Source of the DNA: Marasmius tenuissimus
Taxonomy: Eukaryota > Basidiomycota > Agaricomycetes > Agaricales > Marasmiaceae
NCBI GenBank assembly: GCA_029532415.1
Contig: JAQOTA010000053.1
Coordinates: 1,054,001-1,118,000, forward strand
Direction of reading: 5' to 3'
DNA length: 64,000 nucleotides
A program made the translations under genes and the position numbers. Below, piece after piece: positions 46,688 through 59,123 of this stretch (position 1 is the stretch's first letter; every line of letters starts with the position of its first letter). Under the pieces are notes generated by a model. That model had not been told where the DNA came from. It searched no databases and was given only the letters and a program-made list of their open reading frames with translations.

Positions 46688-47581
46688 TCACCGCGCTGTC
46701 GTTTGCTGTCCACCAGACTTCTCCGCCAACCTATCAAACAGCGTGGACGACGCGGCGTTCGCGGCTGGAACATCCATGTTCGTATCTCGATCTTTCCGCA
46801 GTTCTCGAACGTCGCCTTTAAATCCGATGTAATAAACGCGGGAGGTTTCTTCTCCTACTGATTCGCTCTAGGTATATCGGTCGTTAGGTTTAATTGTAAG
46901 GAAGGGGGGGGGAAGGGCTCACGAAGAACAGGGATAAGGAATTGATACTCGCGAACGCAGCTACGCGGACTGGGTATTCGACGACGTATGATTCGCCTTC
47001 TAGGAGGCTTATGTCAAGTTGTGGTTTGTAGGATTCTGCGTCGGAGAAATCGACGATGGTTGGGTGGTTTGCGTATACGCGGAGGTGCCGCGGTGTGGAT
47101 TCACCTCGGCCTGGCAGGGGGAAGGGAGATCAGATGCAAGTGAGCAAGGACAACGTTGAAACCATGCGTACCGAGTTTGAGAAGGATCGATTTTATTCGA
47201 ACGTTCTGTGTGAAAGGGACGTGGATGATGATCTGAAGCGTACAGCGTATAGCGCGGGTTAATAAGAGCCAAGTTGCTGTTGAGAGACGTTCTAATGTAA
47301 TGGAGACGAGCGCACCTGATCGTCAACGCCAGAGTCCGCAAATTTGTCCGTCTGTTCCCTCTGATCCCATGGTTTAATGAGTTCTTTTGCGTCTTCGGGT
47401 ACGGTCAGGTTCAATCCATGTACGCTTGACTCCGATCGAACCAGTTAATAATCGATATCGGAGAGACCACCAAAGCATGGTGGGCTCACTTGTCTCTGTC
47501 GATGCAGTTAAAGAGGTTGTTGTTGTCTAGACCAACGGTATCGGAGGCAGCAGAGTTGAGGCTGGCAGGATCTGAGGACAT
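46688..47581 (-). CDS. PITH domain protein (PITHD1 / thioredoxin-like C-terminal domain)
   Basis: Five exons, 47581-47490, 47424-47316, 47232-47172, 47110-46923, 46867-46688, phases consistent, 209 aa. The PITH domain (proteasome-interacting thioredoxin C-terminal domain) fills the protein. Landmarks are NLFNCIDRD and GLNLTVPEDAKELIKPW near the N-terminus, then IIIHVPFTQNVRIKSILLK, RHLRVYANHPTIVDFSDAE, and FKGDVRELRKDR close to the end. There is no thioredoxin domain, so it is the stand-alone PITHD1 type, a small cytosolic or nuclear protein reported to associate with the proteasome. It shares a 157-base divergent promoter with uS5m. Confidence 0.92.
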
Positions 47582-47738
47582 TGGTGGGCTCCAATAGTAA
47601 TTCGTAAGCGTTTAGCGTGCCGGGGTACAGAAGTGGTTGTTTTGGCGTATTTAGCAAAAGCTTCTCATATGCCGTACGGGCATTTCGGATGTCCTAGCAC
47701 TTTTGCCTCGAATTCCCGACAAACCACTTCCCCCAAAA
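47582..47738. promoter_or_regulatory. Short divergent promoter of PITH and uS5m genes
   Basis: Only 157 bases separate the two start codons; no TATA box is evident. Confidence 0.5.
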
Positions 47739-49471
47739 ATGCACAGGCTTTCGAGGCAGGTAGCGTCCTCAACGCGTCTGCTTCGGAATAAAAAAGCCTC
47801 ACCTCTTCTCCAATGTCGTCGCCACTACGTCTCACCAAAACTATGGTCACTCCCCCAATCACTCTCTCAAGGTCCCTACGCCGAAATTTACAAACTCCTC
47901 CGACCGGACTTGAAGCAAGAGGAGGCTGCTAGGATTGGTGCCGCGCTTTTGAAGAGTGCGACGAATGACCTTCAGTTTGAGAGAGCTCAAATGGTGTTGG
48001 AGACGAATTACCCGAATTTGGATCAGGATGCGTTGCAGGCAGAGATAACGCGTCTTGTTGAATCTGGGGAGACGTTTGAGTCGCTGTTGAAAGCACCGGA
48101 GAGCTCGACGAAGAGCTCAGAGTCCGCACATCCGGGTGAATTGTTTGAATTTTCGTCCCTTTGGATGTGAGTGCTGACTATAGTGTTTGTAGGTTTGAAG
48201 ACGTTCACAGCATCGAGTACGGAAGAGTTTGCGCAAGCTTTGGAATCTGAAGAAGCTCAGGAAGCTATTGTGATGCTCACCCGTGAGGAGAGAGAAAAGT
48301 TCAACGACCTCGCGGTTGGTGTTATGACCAAGGAAGTTGGGGAGACGGATTTTTCCTCCATGCGAAAAATTGCAGAGTTGCTCTCCCAGTACGGATTCAA
48401 ACTGGAGATCACCGGGAAAGAGGACCCGCACGCTGCTGACAGTCAGTCCAAAGTTGCTGTGTTAGAAAACCTTTCGTGAATACTTATTTCGAATGACTAT
48501 TACAGAGGCGCAGTACCAACAGCAGACATTCATGACAGAGGATGAAGCCGAGCTGGCGAGAAGGAGAGCTATCGCTGAAGCCAGTACGTGCCGTCGTGTT
48601 CTATGCCCACATATATATTCTAACCACGTATACAGACCCTCTCGCCCAAACCGACGACGGCGAAGCACGTAGTCCCTTCCCCAACCTCATGTCCTCCGAC
48701 CCCCTCATGGACTCCCGCGACGTCCTCGACCTCCCCGCAACCCTCGAACATCCCTACCACAACCGCGTCGTCGTCCGCAACCACACCTCCATGTTCCACG
48801 AAGCCATGGCTCTCGACGGTTTCGACTTTGATGATCCAAACTGGGTGCCCGAAAAGACCGACCTCAGTGAAGAAGAAGTCACTCTCAACGAGAGCGCTGG
48901 CGTCTCGTCTTCCGTCGCCACCGACAAGTTCTACTCCTTCCCTCTAGTCCAACGATGGACGACCCAACAGACGGGTAAAGGCAAGATAAAACATTTCCAA
49001 GTTTTCCACGTCGCTGGGGACGGGAATGGGATGCTCGGATTGGGTATTGGGATGGACGAGGAACGGGAGAACGCGTTCCAAAAGGCCAAGATTGACGCGT
49101 TGAGGAATATGGATTATGTTGACAGGTTTGAGAATCGGACGATTTGGACTGATATGAAGAGCAAGTTCCGGTCGACGCAGATTATCATGAGGCCTAGGCC
49201 GACTGGGTTTGGGCTGAGGTGTGGACCTGTGATGCATCAGGTTTTGAAGGCGGCTGGGATCAAGGATATTAGCGGGAAGATTTGGGGGAGTAGGAATCCG
49301 GTGATGATTATGCAGGGACTCATGAAGATGCTGCATAGGGGACATGCACCGCTTGGGATGGGGAATGGAATTGGTGGCAAAGGCAAGCGGTTGGCCAAGG
49401 GCAGTGGCATGCGAACTCAGTTTGACGTGGAGAGAGATAGAGGCAGAAAGTTGGTCAACCTTAGAAAGTAA
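47739..49471 (+). CDS. Mitochondrial small-subunit ribosomal protein uS5m
   Basis: Exons 47739-48135, 48193-48441, 48506-48583, 48636-49471; 519 aa. The first 30 residues are basic and hydroxylated (MHRLSRQVASSTRLLRNKK), a mitochondrial targeting sequence. A fungal-specific helical N-terminal region with acidic stretches follows. The S5 domain begins near VQRWTTQQTGKGKIKHFQV: the double-stranded RNA-binding-like part GDGNGMLGLGIGMDEERENA, then the C-terminal part FRSTQIIMRPRPTGFGLRC with HQVLKAAGIKDISGKIWGSRN. The first intron (48136-48192) was chosen because it keeps frame into LKTFTASSTEEF; a stronger-looking donor at 48169 would break it. Confidence 0.92.
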
Positions 49472-50168
49472 TCTAATTTTTCCTACGCTATTCTTCCCAT
49501 TCCTAATGTCCATGGAATTTACACGACCCCCCCAAACCTGCTTTCCACGCGTCTGCGGCACGACTTCCAACTTGTGATTTGGCGCATTTGGCGGTTTGCC
49601 CCACTTTGGGCCTAATGTGATCGTGTCTAGTGTCTCATCGCGACAACGCAGGAAGATGGCCTCCGGTTTGCTGTCGTCATTTGACAGATCTCCTTGTCTT
49701 GTAACTCGTGCTGGGCGAACTGCGAATCCTCCGTTTGAGGGGCTCTCGATGCATTCCGAGGTGCTTCTGCATTCCTCCGCAATTGGATGGACAAACCCTG
49801 TTATTTCCCCCTTTCCTTCGTGTTCTTCCGTGGCCCCAGAAATCCAGGGCATTACGTCGTCATTTGCTTTACCTCTCGCGGATGGCCAGCATCGTTGTCG
49901 AGGACAGGAGGTGAGAGGCCCGTTGTGTGCATTGGCCACTGGTCTAGACTCTAGATAGAATTGACAATAACATACTGGCCCGGTCGCCTCGGACAGTTCA
50001 GTCCTAACGCAAGTCTCTGACCATTGTCTATTAGAGAGGGGACGTCGGAAGGTATCCAAATACACGTAAAAACCAAACGTCGAGGGCCAAGTAATCAAGT
50101 AGATAGCAAACACAACATGTTTCGACTTGCAAGTAGCAAAGTATACTGTACCTATGGGGAAAAAATAA
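49472..50168. other. Convergent 3' flanks of uS5m and the ELYS-like gene
   Basis: No gene seen. A long minus-strand open frame covers this stretch and the uS5m exon but looks accidental. Confidence 0.45.
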
Positions 50169-53001
50169 TCATCGCTTCCTTCTACCGCTCTTCCCTGAGA
50201 CTGCAGTCTCCCCTTTACTCGCTCTCGTCCCGCTTTTACGGGACGAAGTAGCAGCATCGCTCGAGGCCGTGGACAACCGGGACGACCGTCGTCTTGTCTT
50301 TGAGGCGCCAGCGCCGTCCTCGTCGACAACCATGGATGCACGAGTCTTTCGCGCCGTCCGTCGTGTAGGGAGCGGGGCCAACCCGTCGTCGTCTTCGTGT
50401 ACAGTATTACTATCCGACTGAACACTGCTGGCACCATCGTCGTCTTCATCCTCGTCGTACATGGAGCCGGGAACGCTTCGTTTCATACCAGCGGATATAC
50501 TTTGTCGTGATTTCGACTTGCTACCGCTCGCTCGTGACGCGGTGGATACAGCCGAAGTGGTCGGGGCGGTACTTTTTCGTGAACCTCCTCGAGTCTTCCT
50601 GGTCGACGGTGCTGGTTGAGCACTCGTAGGTGGAGTATGTGTCCTATTAGACCTTCGAGCCCCTCGTACGGGTCTAGCGTCTTGTTCGTCTTGTTCGTCT
50701 TCGTCACCTTCCTCCTCCTCGTCATCATCATCCATAAACGACCCCGGTACCCTGCTGGACGAGCTCGCGCTCAACGCAGATATAGAATTCCCATTCCCAC
50801 GACTCTTCCTCCCCTGACCGCGACTCGCACTCAGACTCTGAGATGGTTGATCCCACCCAGACCCCGTAGATATCGCTGCAGAACCGTTCTCCAGATCTAG
50901 ATCCTGACCCTTTTTCCCTCCGAAGACGGAATAGTTCAATCCAGCCTCGGCGTCGCTGTCCCGTCCGTTCATCTCCATCTCCATGTCAGTGTCGTCGAAA
51001 GTAGTGTCATGGACCGTTGAAGGTCGTTCTAGACTGACACTAACACTTGTACTTTCCCGACCACCACCACCACCACTCGATCGTCTACCGGACCCGAAGC
51101 CATTCCCGTTTCCGTTTTGCTGACTAGGAGGCTTGAAGAACGCGTTCTCCCTCTTCGCAGCGGATACGAATAAGTTAGAGGACGAAGTGGAAGCTCCAAA
51201 ACCGAAACTATCGTTCATACCAGCACTAGCAGACATGTTGTTGGTATTGGAAGTGGGGATGATGGGAGGTCGAGAACTCGTGTTTGCAGCCGAGCTCCCA
51301 AAAGACTTGCCAAAGCCCATACTCGACGTGCTCGTACCGAGTGGGGTGAACCCTCCACTTTTTCTCCCGTTCGACGACGAGCTGTTCATCGTCGTCGCGC
51401 TCGCACCGAAGAGGTTGAGGGCCGTAGCCGAGAGGGCAGGCGGGGGGAGACCCTTGATGGGTTTTTGCGTCGCGGAGGCAGTAGGGGTCAGGGTTGGGGT
51501 CGATGTACTGCTAGAGAATATAGATCCACCAAATTTGGGTGCAGCGGATAGGGAGAAATTGAGCGGCGTATTAGACCCCGATCCAGACGAGTTGGGTTGT
51601 TTTCCAGAGCCGTTTATGGAGGAAGACAACGGAGGTCTGGGGATTTCTTCCCATGACATGCTGATATCACCACTTGCGTCCACTGCTGCCCCTGCGGCGT
51701 TGGAGTCTCGTCGAGCGCTTGTAGACGGTCGTGGTTTGGAAACGGGAACTGATTGGTGGATTGTGCCTAATCCACCGGACTCTAGTTCTGCGTCGAGGAG
51801 ATTCCTCTCGACTGCGGGAAGGGCGTGGTAGACCTCTTGGATCATCTCGTCTCTTTCCTGGAACAACGCTTGGGCGGATGTTGCTGTTGTTTTGCCTTTC
51901 ACGGACGTGGAAGCCGCGATGAAGCTGCGATGCATCTTCACCGCCTCGGCGTGTCGTCCAAGTTGGATGAGACGCACACAGGAGAGGTTTTGGAGAATAG
52001 GAATAGCGTTGGCGGGGAGATCGTCGTCTTTCGGGGGCGATGAAGCGTAATTATGAAGGACTTTTTGTTCGTAGGCACTCAGTGGTAGAGTGAGCAGGTA
52101 TGTCAATGCTGAAGGTTTGGGGTTCGCTGGATGATGTACATGTTACTGCTGTAATGGAAGGGTGCAGCAAAACGACCACTCACGCGAAACACACCACTGT
52201 ATCAGCTTTTTCAGCAACCTTTCACGGGTAGGATCCGACTCGCTGAAAGTCCTTTGATATTGCCATGCTTCAAACAAGTTCGAATGTGCGAGAGCCAGTG
52301 TGTAAGTGTTGATGTCTTCAGGATCTTCAAGACGAGGTTTGGCGGTTCGGACGTATTTGACAATTAGAGACTCGGGTTGTGGGTCCTTGCACTGTGAGAT
52401 GATTTGTAGAATTTTCGAGGCATAGTCTCTGTTCAGTCTGGGGTCTGACAGGTGAGAAACTGCACGCTGTAGATCAATCAGTGATGATTAGGATAACATC
52501 ACTTGGGAAAACTGGAAAAAACACGCACCGGAATATCAGCACCAGAATCCAAGCACCAATACGCGTCCGCCAACGCCACGAATTGCGGCGGTATTGACCT
52601 TTCTCTTTGGAACCGCGACTCTCGACCATCCTTGTGCCACTTTAACAAGTAATATACCAGGCCATCTTTCTTCAACCCGTCGTAAGCCGGACTTTCGTTG
52701 ATTTGCGTGAGTAGGTCCTGTAGTGCGTCAGGATTGGAGGGTGGATAGCGAGTTTCTGGTTCTTTGATTCCACCAAGGGTCAAAAGGATGTCGAATAGTA
52801 GTGTGTCGTTCAACAAAGCCCTCCTGCTCTCGATTTCGCTGAAGATAGGTTCGCGCCATGCGAAGGAAGTCGAAGAGAGGTCAAAATAGCTCAACAAGTC
52901 GGTTGAGGAAACAGAACTGGGTGAGTCCGAGTCCTAGGAGCGTTATGGTCAGACTTAGATTATCAGAAAGGTTTTGAGAGAGATAGACGTACAACATCCA
53001 T
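50169..53001 (-). CDS. ELYS-like nuclear pore / chromatin protein
   Basis: Exons 53001-52993 (only 9 bases, MDV), 52933-52529, 52466-52184 and 52108-50169, phases consistent, 878 aa. The N-terminal 370 residues are an all-helical ELYS domain (Pfam ELYS-like; yeast counterpart Ely5 of S. pombe). Examples are DGLVYYLLKWHKDG, PPQFVALADAYWCLDSG and EDINTYTLALAHSNLFEAW. ELYS joins the Nup107-160 (Y) complex at the pore, and in animals targets it to chromatin. The rest is a disordered Ser/Gly-rich region with FG-like spots, acidic blocks and a basic end (RKTRGGSRKS, VSGKSGRRKR) suited to DNA or histone contact. Confidence 0.85.
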
Positions 53002-53392
53002 AGAATGCAACTGGCGCTGAGTCTGCCGCGAGCTTCAACGAGAAACGTTCTGGTTGAACAACACAAATTAGTGAAGCCTTTGCACAACAACCGACAATTA
53101 CCAAAAGTGGTAGCTCTTTCTCACGTGACATCCGCGCAAGCAATTGCCTTGGCTGCACTCAGTGTCACTCAGACTGTCAGATTGCAACGACGATGTCCTT
53201 CTCAGAGTTCTTTCTCGCTCTCTCTGATACCACAACTCGTGTCGAAAACTGGCAATGACTCAGGACTCCATAGTTCCTCCACCGGTATGAACATTCGGAG
53301 AATAGGCGGCACGATAGCCACGGAAATCAAGGCATGTGTCGATTTGGGACTTATATTTAGGAGGAGAACTCCTCAACTTACAGACACTCAGG
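53002..53392. promoter_or_regulatory. Divergent promoter of ELYS-like gene and FAD oxidase copy 1
   Basis: TCACGTGA lies at 53121-53128, 120 bases upstream of the ELYS ATG. A TATA-like tatattta near 53353 precedes the oxidase ATG by about 40 bases. Confidence 0.55.
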
Positions 53393-55449
53393 ATGCTTCT
53401 CTTTACTGCTCTGACTCTGTGGCCAACAACCGCCCTAGCCATTGGCGCCCCGGAATGTCGTCTTTTACCCACCGATTCTGCATGGCCATCTGATTCTGTG
53501 TGGGAAGCATTCAACACCTCCGTCGACGGTCGTTTGGTCAAGACGGTGCCCATTGGCTCTCCTTGTCACGATCCAGACTTCGATGAAGAGAGTTGCACTA
53601 TAGTTAGGAAGAATTGGCGCGTTCCAGATTTTCAGTGCGAGCTCAATCTTCGTGTTGTGGTATTCAAGTCGCTCATATGCTTTCCAGTCAAGCCAGCTCT
53701 TCCTCCGTAATGGATCCACTGTTTCTCAACAACAGTTGTGATCCTTTCAGCTCTAGAGAACTACCTTGTCTGACAGGAGCCTACGTGCAATATGCAGTCA
53801 ATGTTTCCGAACCTCGACATGTATTAGAAACCATCAATTTTGTCAAACGACAAAACATCCGCTTTGTGGTTAAAAACACCGGGCATGAGTTCGTATCTTT
53901 ACGATCTTAGAATCCTCAATACTTACTAGACACTATCACAGTTACATGGGACGGTCAACTGGTACCGGCGCAGTTTCAGTTTGGATGCACCACTTGCGGA
54001 ACATCACATGGGAACCTCAATTTACTTCATCTAATTACAATGGCCCTGCATTCAAAGCTTCTGCCGGCGTTCGTGGCATTGATCTCGTGCTCGAAGCTAA
54101 CAAGAGAGGCTTAGTCGTCGTTGTCGGTGATTGTCCGGTGAGAGAATCAAGCTTTGCCATAATAGCTATTCTTACTTACAGTTCGTCCGTCAGACTGTGG
54201 GCATTGCCGGTGGTTATACTCAGGGAGGCGGGCATTCGCCGCTCAGCAGCCTTCACGGACTGGCTGCAGATCAGGCCTTGGAGTATGAAGTGATCATAAC
54301 GCAAGGACGATTCGTCGTCGCTTCACGCACGCAAAACCAGGACCTCTATTGGGCACTGAGCGGTGGTGTGAGTGTCTGACTTCTCTATGGCATCATTTCA
54401 TGACATCTGACATTGGTCCAGGGAGGTGGGACTTAGGGTATCGTTTGGTCGGTAACCGTCAAAGCATATCCCGACTTGCCCGTCACAATTGCAACGCTTC
54501 AGTTCAATGCAACTGGAATCTCACAAGAGCTGTATTGGAAAGCGATCGAGGCTTACCAGTCTAGCACTCCAAAGTACACGGACGCTAAAGCTTGGATTCT
54601 CACGAGCTACACCAACGAATCATTCAGCCTCAACCCGTTCTTCGCCGTTAATAAAAGTCCGGCCCAAGTAGAGACACTCATTCAACCACTTCTCCGGTCG
54701 TTCGATAGCCTTGGAATCGACTACACCTCCTCTATCCGCCCGTTCAACACGTATCTCGAAGCGTATAGCGACTTCCTTCTACATCTACCCGGTTTCAACA
54801 TCTTACTAGGCAGTAGAGTGCTGACGAGGAGTATATGGAACGACGAAGCGACGCTGGCAGAACTCGTCGACATAATCAAAGGGATTGTAGATGGAGGAGC
54901 GGCGGCATTCGATCTTGCTATGCGGCCTACACTGGAGGTTGCAGGGTACCCCAAAAATTCGGTCCACCCCGCTTGGAGAGACTCTGAGAAGCTCTTCGTG
55001 TTCAGCATGTATGTTTGCTTTCCCTTTTCATCTGGAACGAGCAGCATTCTCATTGTCGCATACGCGTTGCGCAGTGTTATCGATGACGGAGAGTCCGTCG
55101 AGCAGATGCAGGCAGACTTGAAAGGATCAATACGCTGGAAGCCGCACTGAAGAGGTTCACTCCTGGCTCGGTCGCGTATATGAACGAGGTATTTGTCCCG
55201 GTGCAGATGAATGATCTACGATCTAATGGAAGTGCTTGTTCTCAGGCAAACGTAGGCGACCCGGATTTCAAGGAAGCTTTCTATGGTACTCGATACCGGA
55301 GCCTACTTGCCATCAAACGCAAGTGGGATCCGGATCACGTCTTGTATGGGTCTACTTCGGTGGGGGGAGATGAGTGGAGAGAAATGGGTGATGGAAGGCT
55401 TTGTAGGACCAATGCGATGGTTGTGGAGAACAACCAAATTGTGCTGTAA
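53393..55449 (+). pseudogene. Secreted FAD-binding (PCMH/BBE) oxidoreductase, copy 1, with in-frame stop and frameshift
   Basis: Seven exons as in copy 2: 53393-53634, 53688-53888, 53942-54137, 54194-54367, 54422-55008, 55075-55188, 55246-55449. It has a signal peptide (LLFTALTLWPTTALA) and FAD-domain landmarks: VKNTGHE, GDCPTVGIAGGYTQGGGHSPLS and QDLYWALSGG. Two lesions show against copy 2. At 54434-54436 the codon for the Tyr of GGGTYG is TAG. In exon 6 one base is missing near 55121-55125, so the frame leaves LKRINTLEAALKRFTPGS early; exon 6 is 114 instead of 115 bases. The rest (YGTRYRSLLAIKRKWDPDHVLYG) is well kept, so the gene died recently or is read through altered splicing. Stops in other frames were not needed for this call. 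Confidence 0.85.
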
Positions 55450-56157
55450 CTCGTGTGGCGGAATCTAAAGTTGTGTTTTTATCATTCAATTGGGTAATTC
55501 AAGTCGGCTCGCAGGTCCCCCGCACACCGCAGACGACTTGTCACTCTATGAGCTATTCGGCTCTGGCGCTATTTCCATCCAGGCACCTGGGTTCATCCTT
55601 AGTGGCGTGCAGTGGCACGAGGGCCAGCGGACCATCGCAGCGCTTTTCCCCGATCCTTGCGATGCGGCTCAGTATCATCACGCTGACTATATCGGCGTGC
55701 TATGACTGCGCATGCTTTTTGGCCTGTTTCTACTATCTAGAGGGCCAGAGGCAGCAGTGTCACAGATGAGTTTCAATCCACGTCGAGACAACTATTACCC
55801 CACGATCCGACTGGATGCCTAATAAACCCTGACTGGCCCAGCTACTGCGAGCAGTCAACTTTCGCGCTCTTTGGCTCAGAGCATCTTTTGGAACGTATGT
55901 TTGGACTCGCTCGCCCACCGTGATCTGCACAGGGCTCTCCAGGTCAGGCTATTTATACCCCTCCATTGGAACTGCCGAGTTCTGATCCTGCCAAGCCAGG
56001 TCCAAGCTACTTAGATTCCCCTCCGCCGCTCTAGACCTTTCATATTGCCTGTCTTCGGACTATATGCACGCGTCGCGGCGTATACTGAATACCGAGAGCG
56101 TAGGGCCCTATTTAAGACGTCGCACTTTCAGAGAGTTATGTCCAGACCTTCTAGGTG
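55450..56157. other. Intergenic between the two FAD oxidases
   Basis: No gene seen. A TATA-like tatttaag at about 56109 lies 48 bases before the ATG of copy 2. Confidence 0.5.
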
Positions 56158-58236
56158 ATGTTCCCCAGGACTGCTTTGATAGCTGTGCTTGCTACGCTCG
56201 TCGCGGGCGAACAACAACAGTACTGCCGAATCCTACCATCCGACCCCTCATGGCCCGCTGCTGAAGTATGGAAGGCTTTCAACCAGTCTATCGACGGCCG
56301 TCTCATCAAGACCATACCTATTGGCAGTCCTTGTCATGATCCGACCTATAACGAAGCAGAATGCAAATACGTTCGAGACCATTGGCATATTCCTAGCTTC
56401 CAGTTCGTTGCGCCACTTTTTCGCAAAGCCTGCGCTATGCTAACATCACGACTTATCTCCAGCGAACCTCATCCTTCGTCTGTAATGGACTACACTTTCC
56501 TCGACAAGGGTTGCGACCCCTTCGATCCCCGAGAAAAGCCTTGTCGGATTGGCGGATATGTGCAATACGCTGTCAACGTCTCAACGCCCGAACATGTCAT
56601 CAAAACTGTAAACTTTGTGAAGGAGCACAACATCCGATTTGTCGTTAAGAATACGGGTCATGAGTGAGCATTCTTTTTTCCCTAACTGCATACGATTAAT
56701 TCCTGACGGTGTTCTTCCTTCTCAAGCTACTTGGGAAGGTCGACTGCGATAGGCGCGGTATCGGTTTGGATGCACAACTTACAAGGCATCGATTTCCTTC
56801 CCCAATACGAGTCCTCTGAGTATTCGGGGCCGGCATTCAAGGTGCACGCAGGGGCCATTGGCTACGATCTGGCGGTGGCGGCTGATAAAAAAGGATTCGT
56901 GACCGTCAGTGGTGAATGCCCTGTAAGCAACACTCTCGCTCAGCTGGGTGCTTGACTCAAAGAATCACGTAGACGGTCGGATTTGCTGGTGGATATTTGC
57001 AAGGCGGCGGACATTCTACGCTGACCTCGATGTACGGGCTGGCTGCTGACCATACCCTCGAGTTTGAGGTGATCACGACCCAAGGAGAATTCGTTCGCGC
57101 TTCACCGACAAGTCATCAAGACCTCTATTGGGCTCTGAGCGGTGGGGTACGTTGGTCATTCTCCAGTTCTTTGTCCGGCTGCTCATCATAGTCCAAACTC
57201 TAGGGAGGAGGAACATACGGCGTGGTATGGTCGGTTACCATAAAACCTCAACAAGATCTCCCCGTCACAATTGGATCAATTGAGTTTACATCCGAAGGCG
57301 TCGACCCAGACACTTGGTGGAAGGCTATCGACGCATACCAAGCCAGCACTCCAGCTCTTACGAATGCCAAAGTATTCGGTATCGCGGTATACGACAACAC
57401 ATTCTTCAAACTTAACCCAGTATTTGCTGTGAACAAAAGCGCTTCCGAGGTGTCGACACTTCTCCAGCCTTTGCTTGCAACGCTTGATGGTCTGAAGATC
57501 AAGTACAAGACCGCAGTGAACACATACGACGGGTACTTGGAGGCCTATAATACCCTCACATTCTTGATAGACTTCAAGATTGCGGATTACATCTTCGGTT
57601 CTCGACTCCTACCAAGGTCGATCTGGGAAGATGGAGAGAAGTTAAAGGAGCTCAAGCAGACCATCAGGCGGATTGCAGAGCGTGGTGGCCTCATACATGA
57701 GTTCATTCAGAGAGCTATAGGTCCTGGGAACCCTGACAATGCGGTTCTTCCTGCCTGGAGAGAGGCAGAACGGCATCTCAGCGTGCTACTGTGAGTACTC
57801 CCTCCATCCCTGTTGTTCCGACCTACGAACCTCATGTTATTCGCGTAGTCCTTTGAAAGATGGCGATTCCCTGGAAACCGTTGCACACGGTCGGAAAAGG
57901 ATATCCAACTACTTCATTCCAGCACTCAAACAGCTGACCCCGGGATCGGGCGCATATATCAATGAGGTTTGCCATACAGTTGTCAATATTGGTATCCTCA
58001 CTGACCGGCGCGACTCTCAGGCCGATCCTTATGAACCAGATTTCAAGGAGGCATTTTATGGACCGAACTATGCTAGATTGCTTGAGATCAAGGACAAGTG
58101 GGACCCGGAGCACATTCTTTACGGTTCCGTCGCCGTCGGAGGAGATCGTTGGAAACAGACGGAAGAAGGAAGGCTCTGTCGAGCTGAAATCCCTGCGAGA
58201 TTGGTAGATCAAACGTCGTATCACACTGAACTGTAG
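56158..58236 (+). CDS. Secreted FAD-binding (PCMH/BBE) oxidoreductase, copy 2, intact
   Basis: Exons 56158-56402, 56463-56663, 56727-56922, 56973-57146, 57204-57790, 57849-57966, 58021-58236; 578 aa with a continuous frame. Signal peptide MFPRTALIAVLATLVAG. Landmarks of the vanillyl-alcohol-oxidase/berberine-bridge superfamily: VVKNTGHE, SGECPTVGFAGGYLQGGGHSTLT, DLYWALSGG + GGGTYGVVWSVT (nucleotide binding), and the BBE end FKEAFYGPNYARLLEIKDKWDPEHILYG. The His and Cys motifs resemble those that bind FAD covalently in this family. It oxidises an alcohol, sugar or similar small substrate outside the cell, making hydrogen peroxide; substrate unknown. Exons 2-5 have exactly the lengths of copy 1 (201, 196, 174, 587), showing tandem duplication. 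Confidence 0.93.
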
Positions 58237-59123
58237 ACTTTAGGTGTATTTATGGCAGAAAGTATTTTAGGATATCGAGCATCATCAGCACTTACGAGGC
58301 CGTTCGCTTGGCTGACCTCGGTCTCCTTGACTCTTGCGACTTGGAGTGTAAGTGGATGTATTCTCTGTCTACGGGATCAGTTTGTAGACGACATTGTTCT
58401 CGTTCACTTTTCTTATTGGGCAGGCGCGTTTGAACTATCGGAGAAGTCCGATGCGCAACTTCGGAGCCCGGGTAACCATTCCCGGTTCTTGGCCTTCTCC
58501 CATGGGCCATGATGGTTCTCCCACTCGTCCTTGACTTGCCATCGCTAGACAGCCCCGAATATCTCTGCCCTACGCACCCAAAGATTCGTGCGGACTAAGG
58601 ATGTCAAGCTCATTGATGGTGTTGAATTCTGAGGGTGGTGTCGAGCTGATATCTGCTTGTCGCTCAAGCTTCAATGCAATCTCATTGCGTCGAGGCGTTC
58701 CTTACCCCTCGATTATCCAAACTTTCACTGCCCTCCTCTACCCTTGGCATCGGGATTAGCAATCTCTACGCGGCTCAAAAACTACACCGCAGCTCGAGTT
58801 GGTCCCATGGTTAACTATAAGTATAAGGAATCGTTGGTTTATTTTGATCTTCCACTCACGTCTCTGTCAGGCATTCGAACTTGAACTTTGACCACCAAGG
58901 AGAGTAGGAAGCTGTAAGAAGAATTTCCGGTATCGAATTCCCGAGTACCTCTGGCGACGACAACAAGATTGTACGCAACCCCGTCCACTTTTCGCAGAAT
59001 TCTACTCAGACCCAAGGTCCTCTTCTGGTGAAGGTTTTCACAACGATTCGAACAAATGAGTCATTCGTCACATGCGCAAGATGAACCACTCCTCAGTAGC
59101 ATCGGCACGCACTTGTCTTCAAC
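58237..59123. other. Intergenic, no supported gene
   Basis: No recognisable gene or repeat. Confidence 0.45.

Noticed and set aside
48944..50449. 501-codon open frame on the minus strand
   Set aside because: Half of it is antisense to the well-supported S5 domain of uS5m, and the rest crosses a convergent intergenic region with no family resemblance. GC-rich coding DNA often leaves such a frame open.
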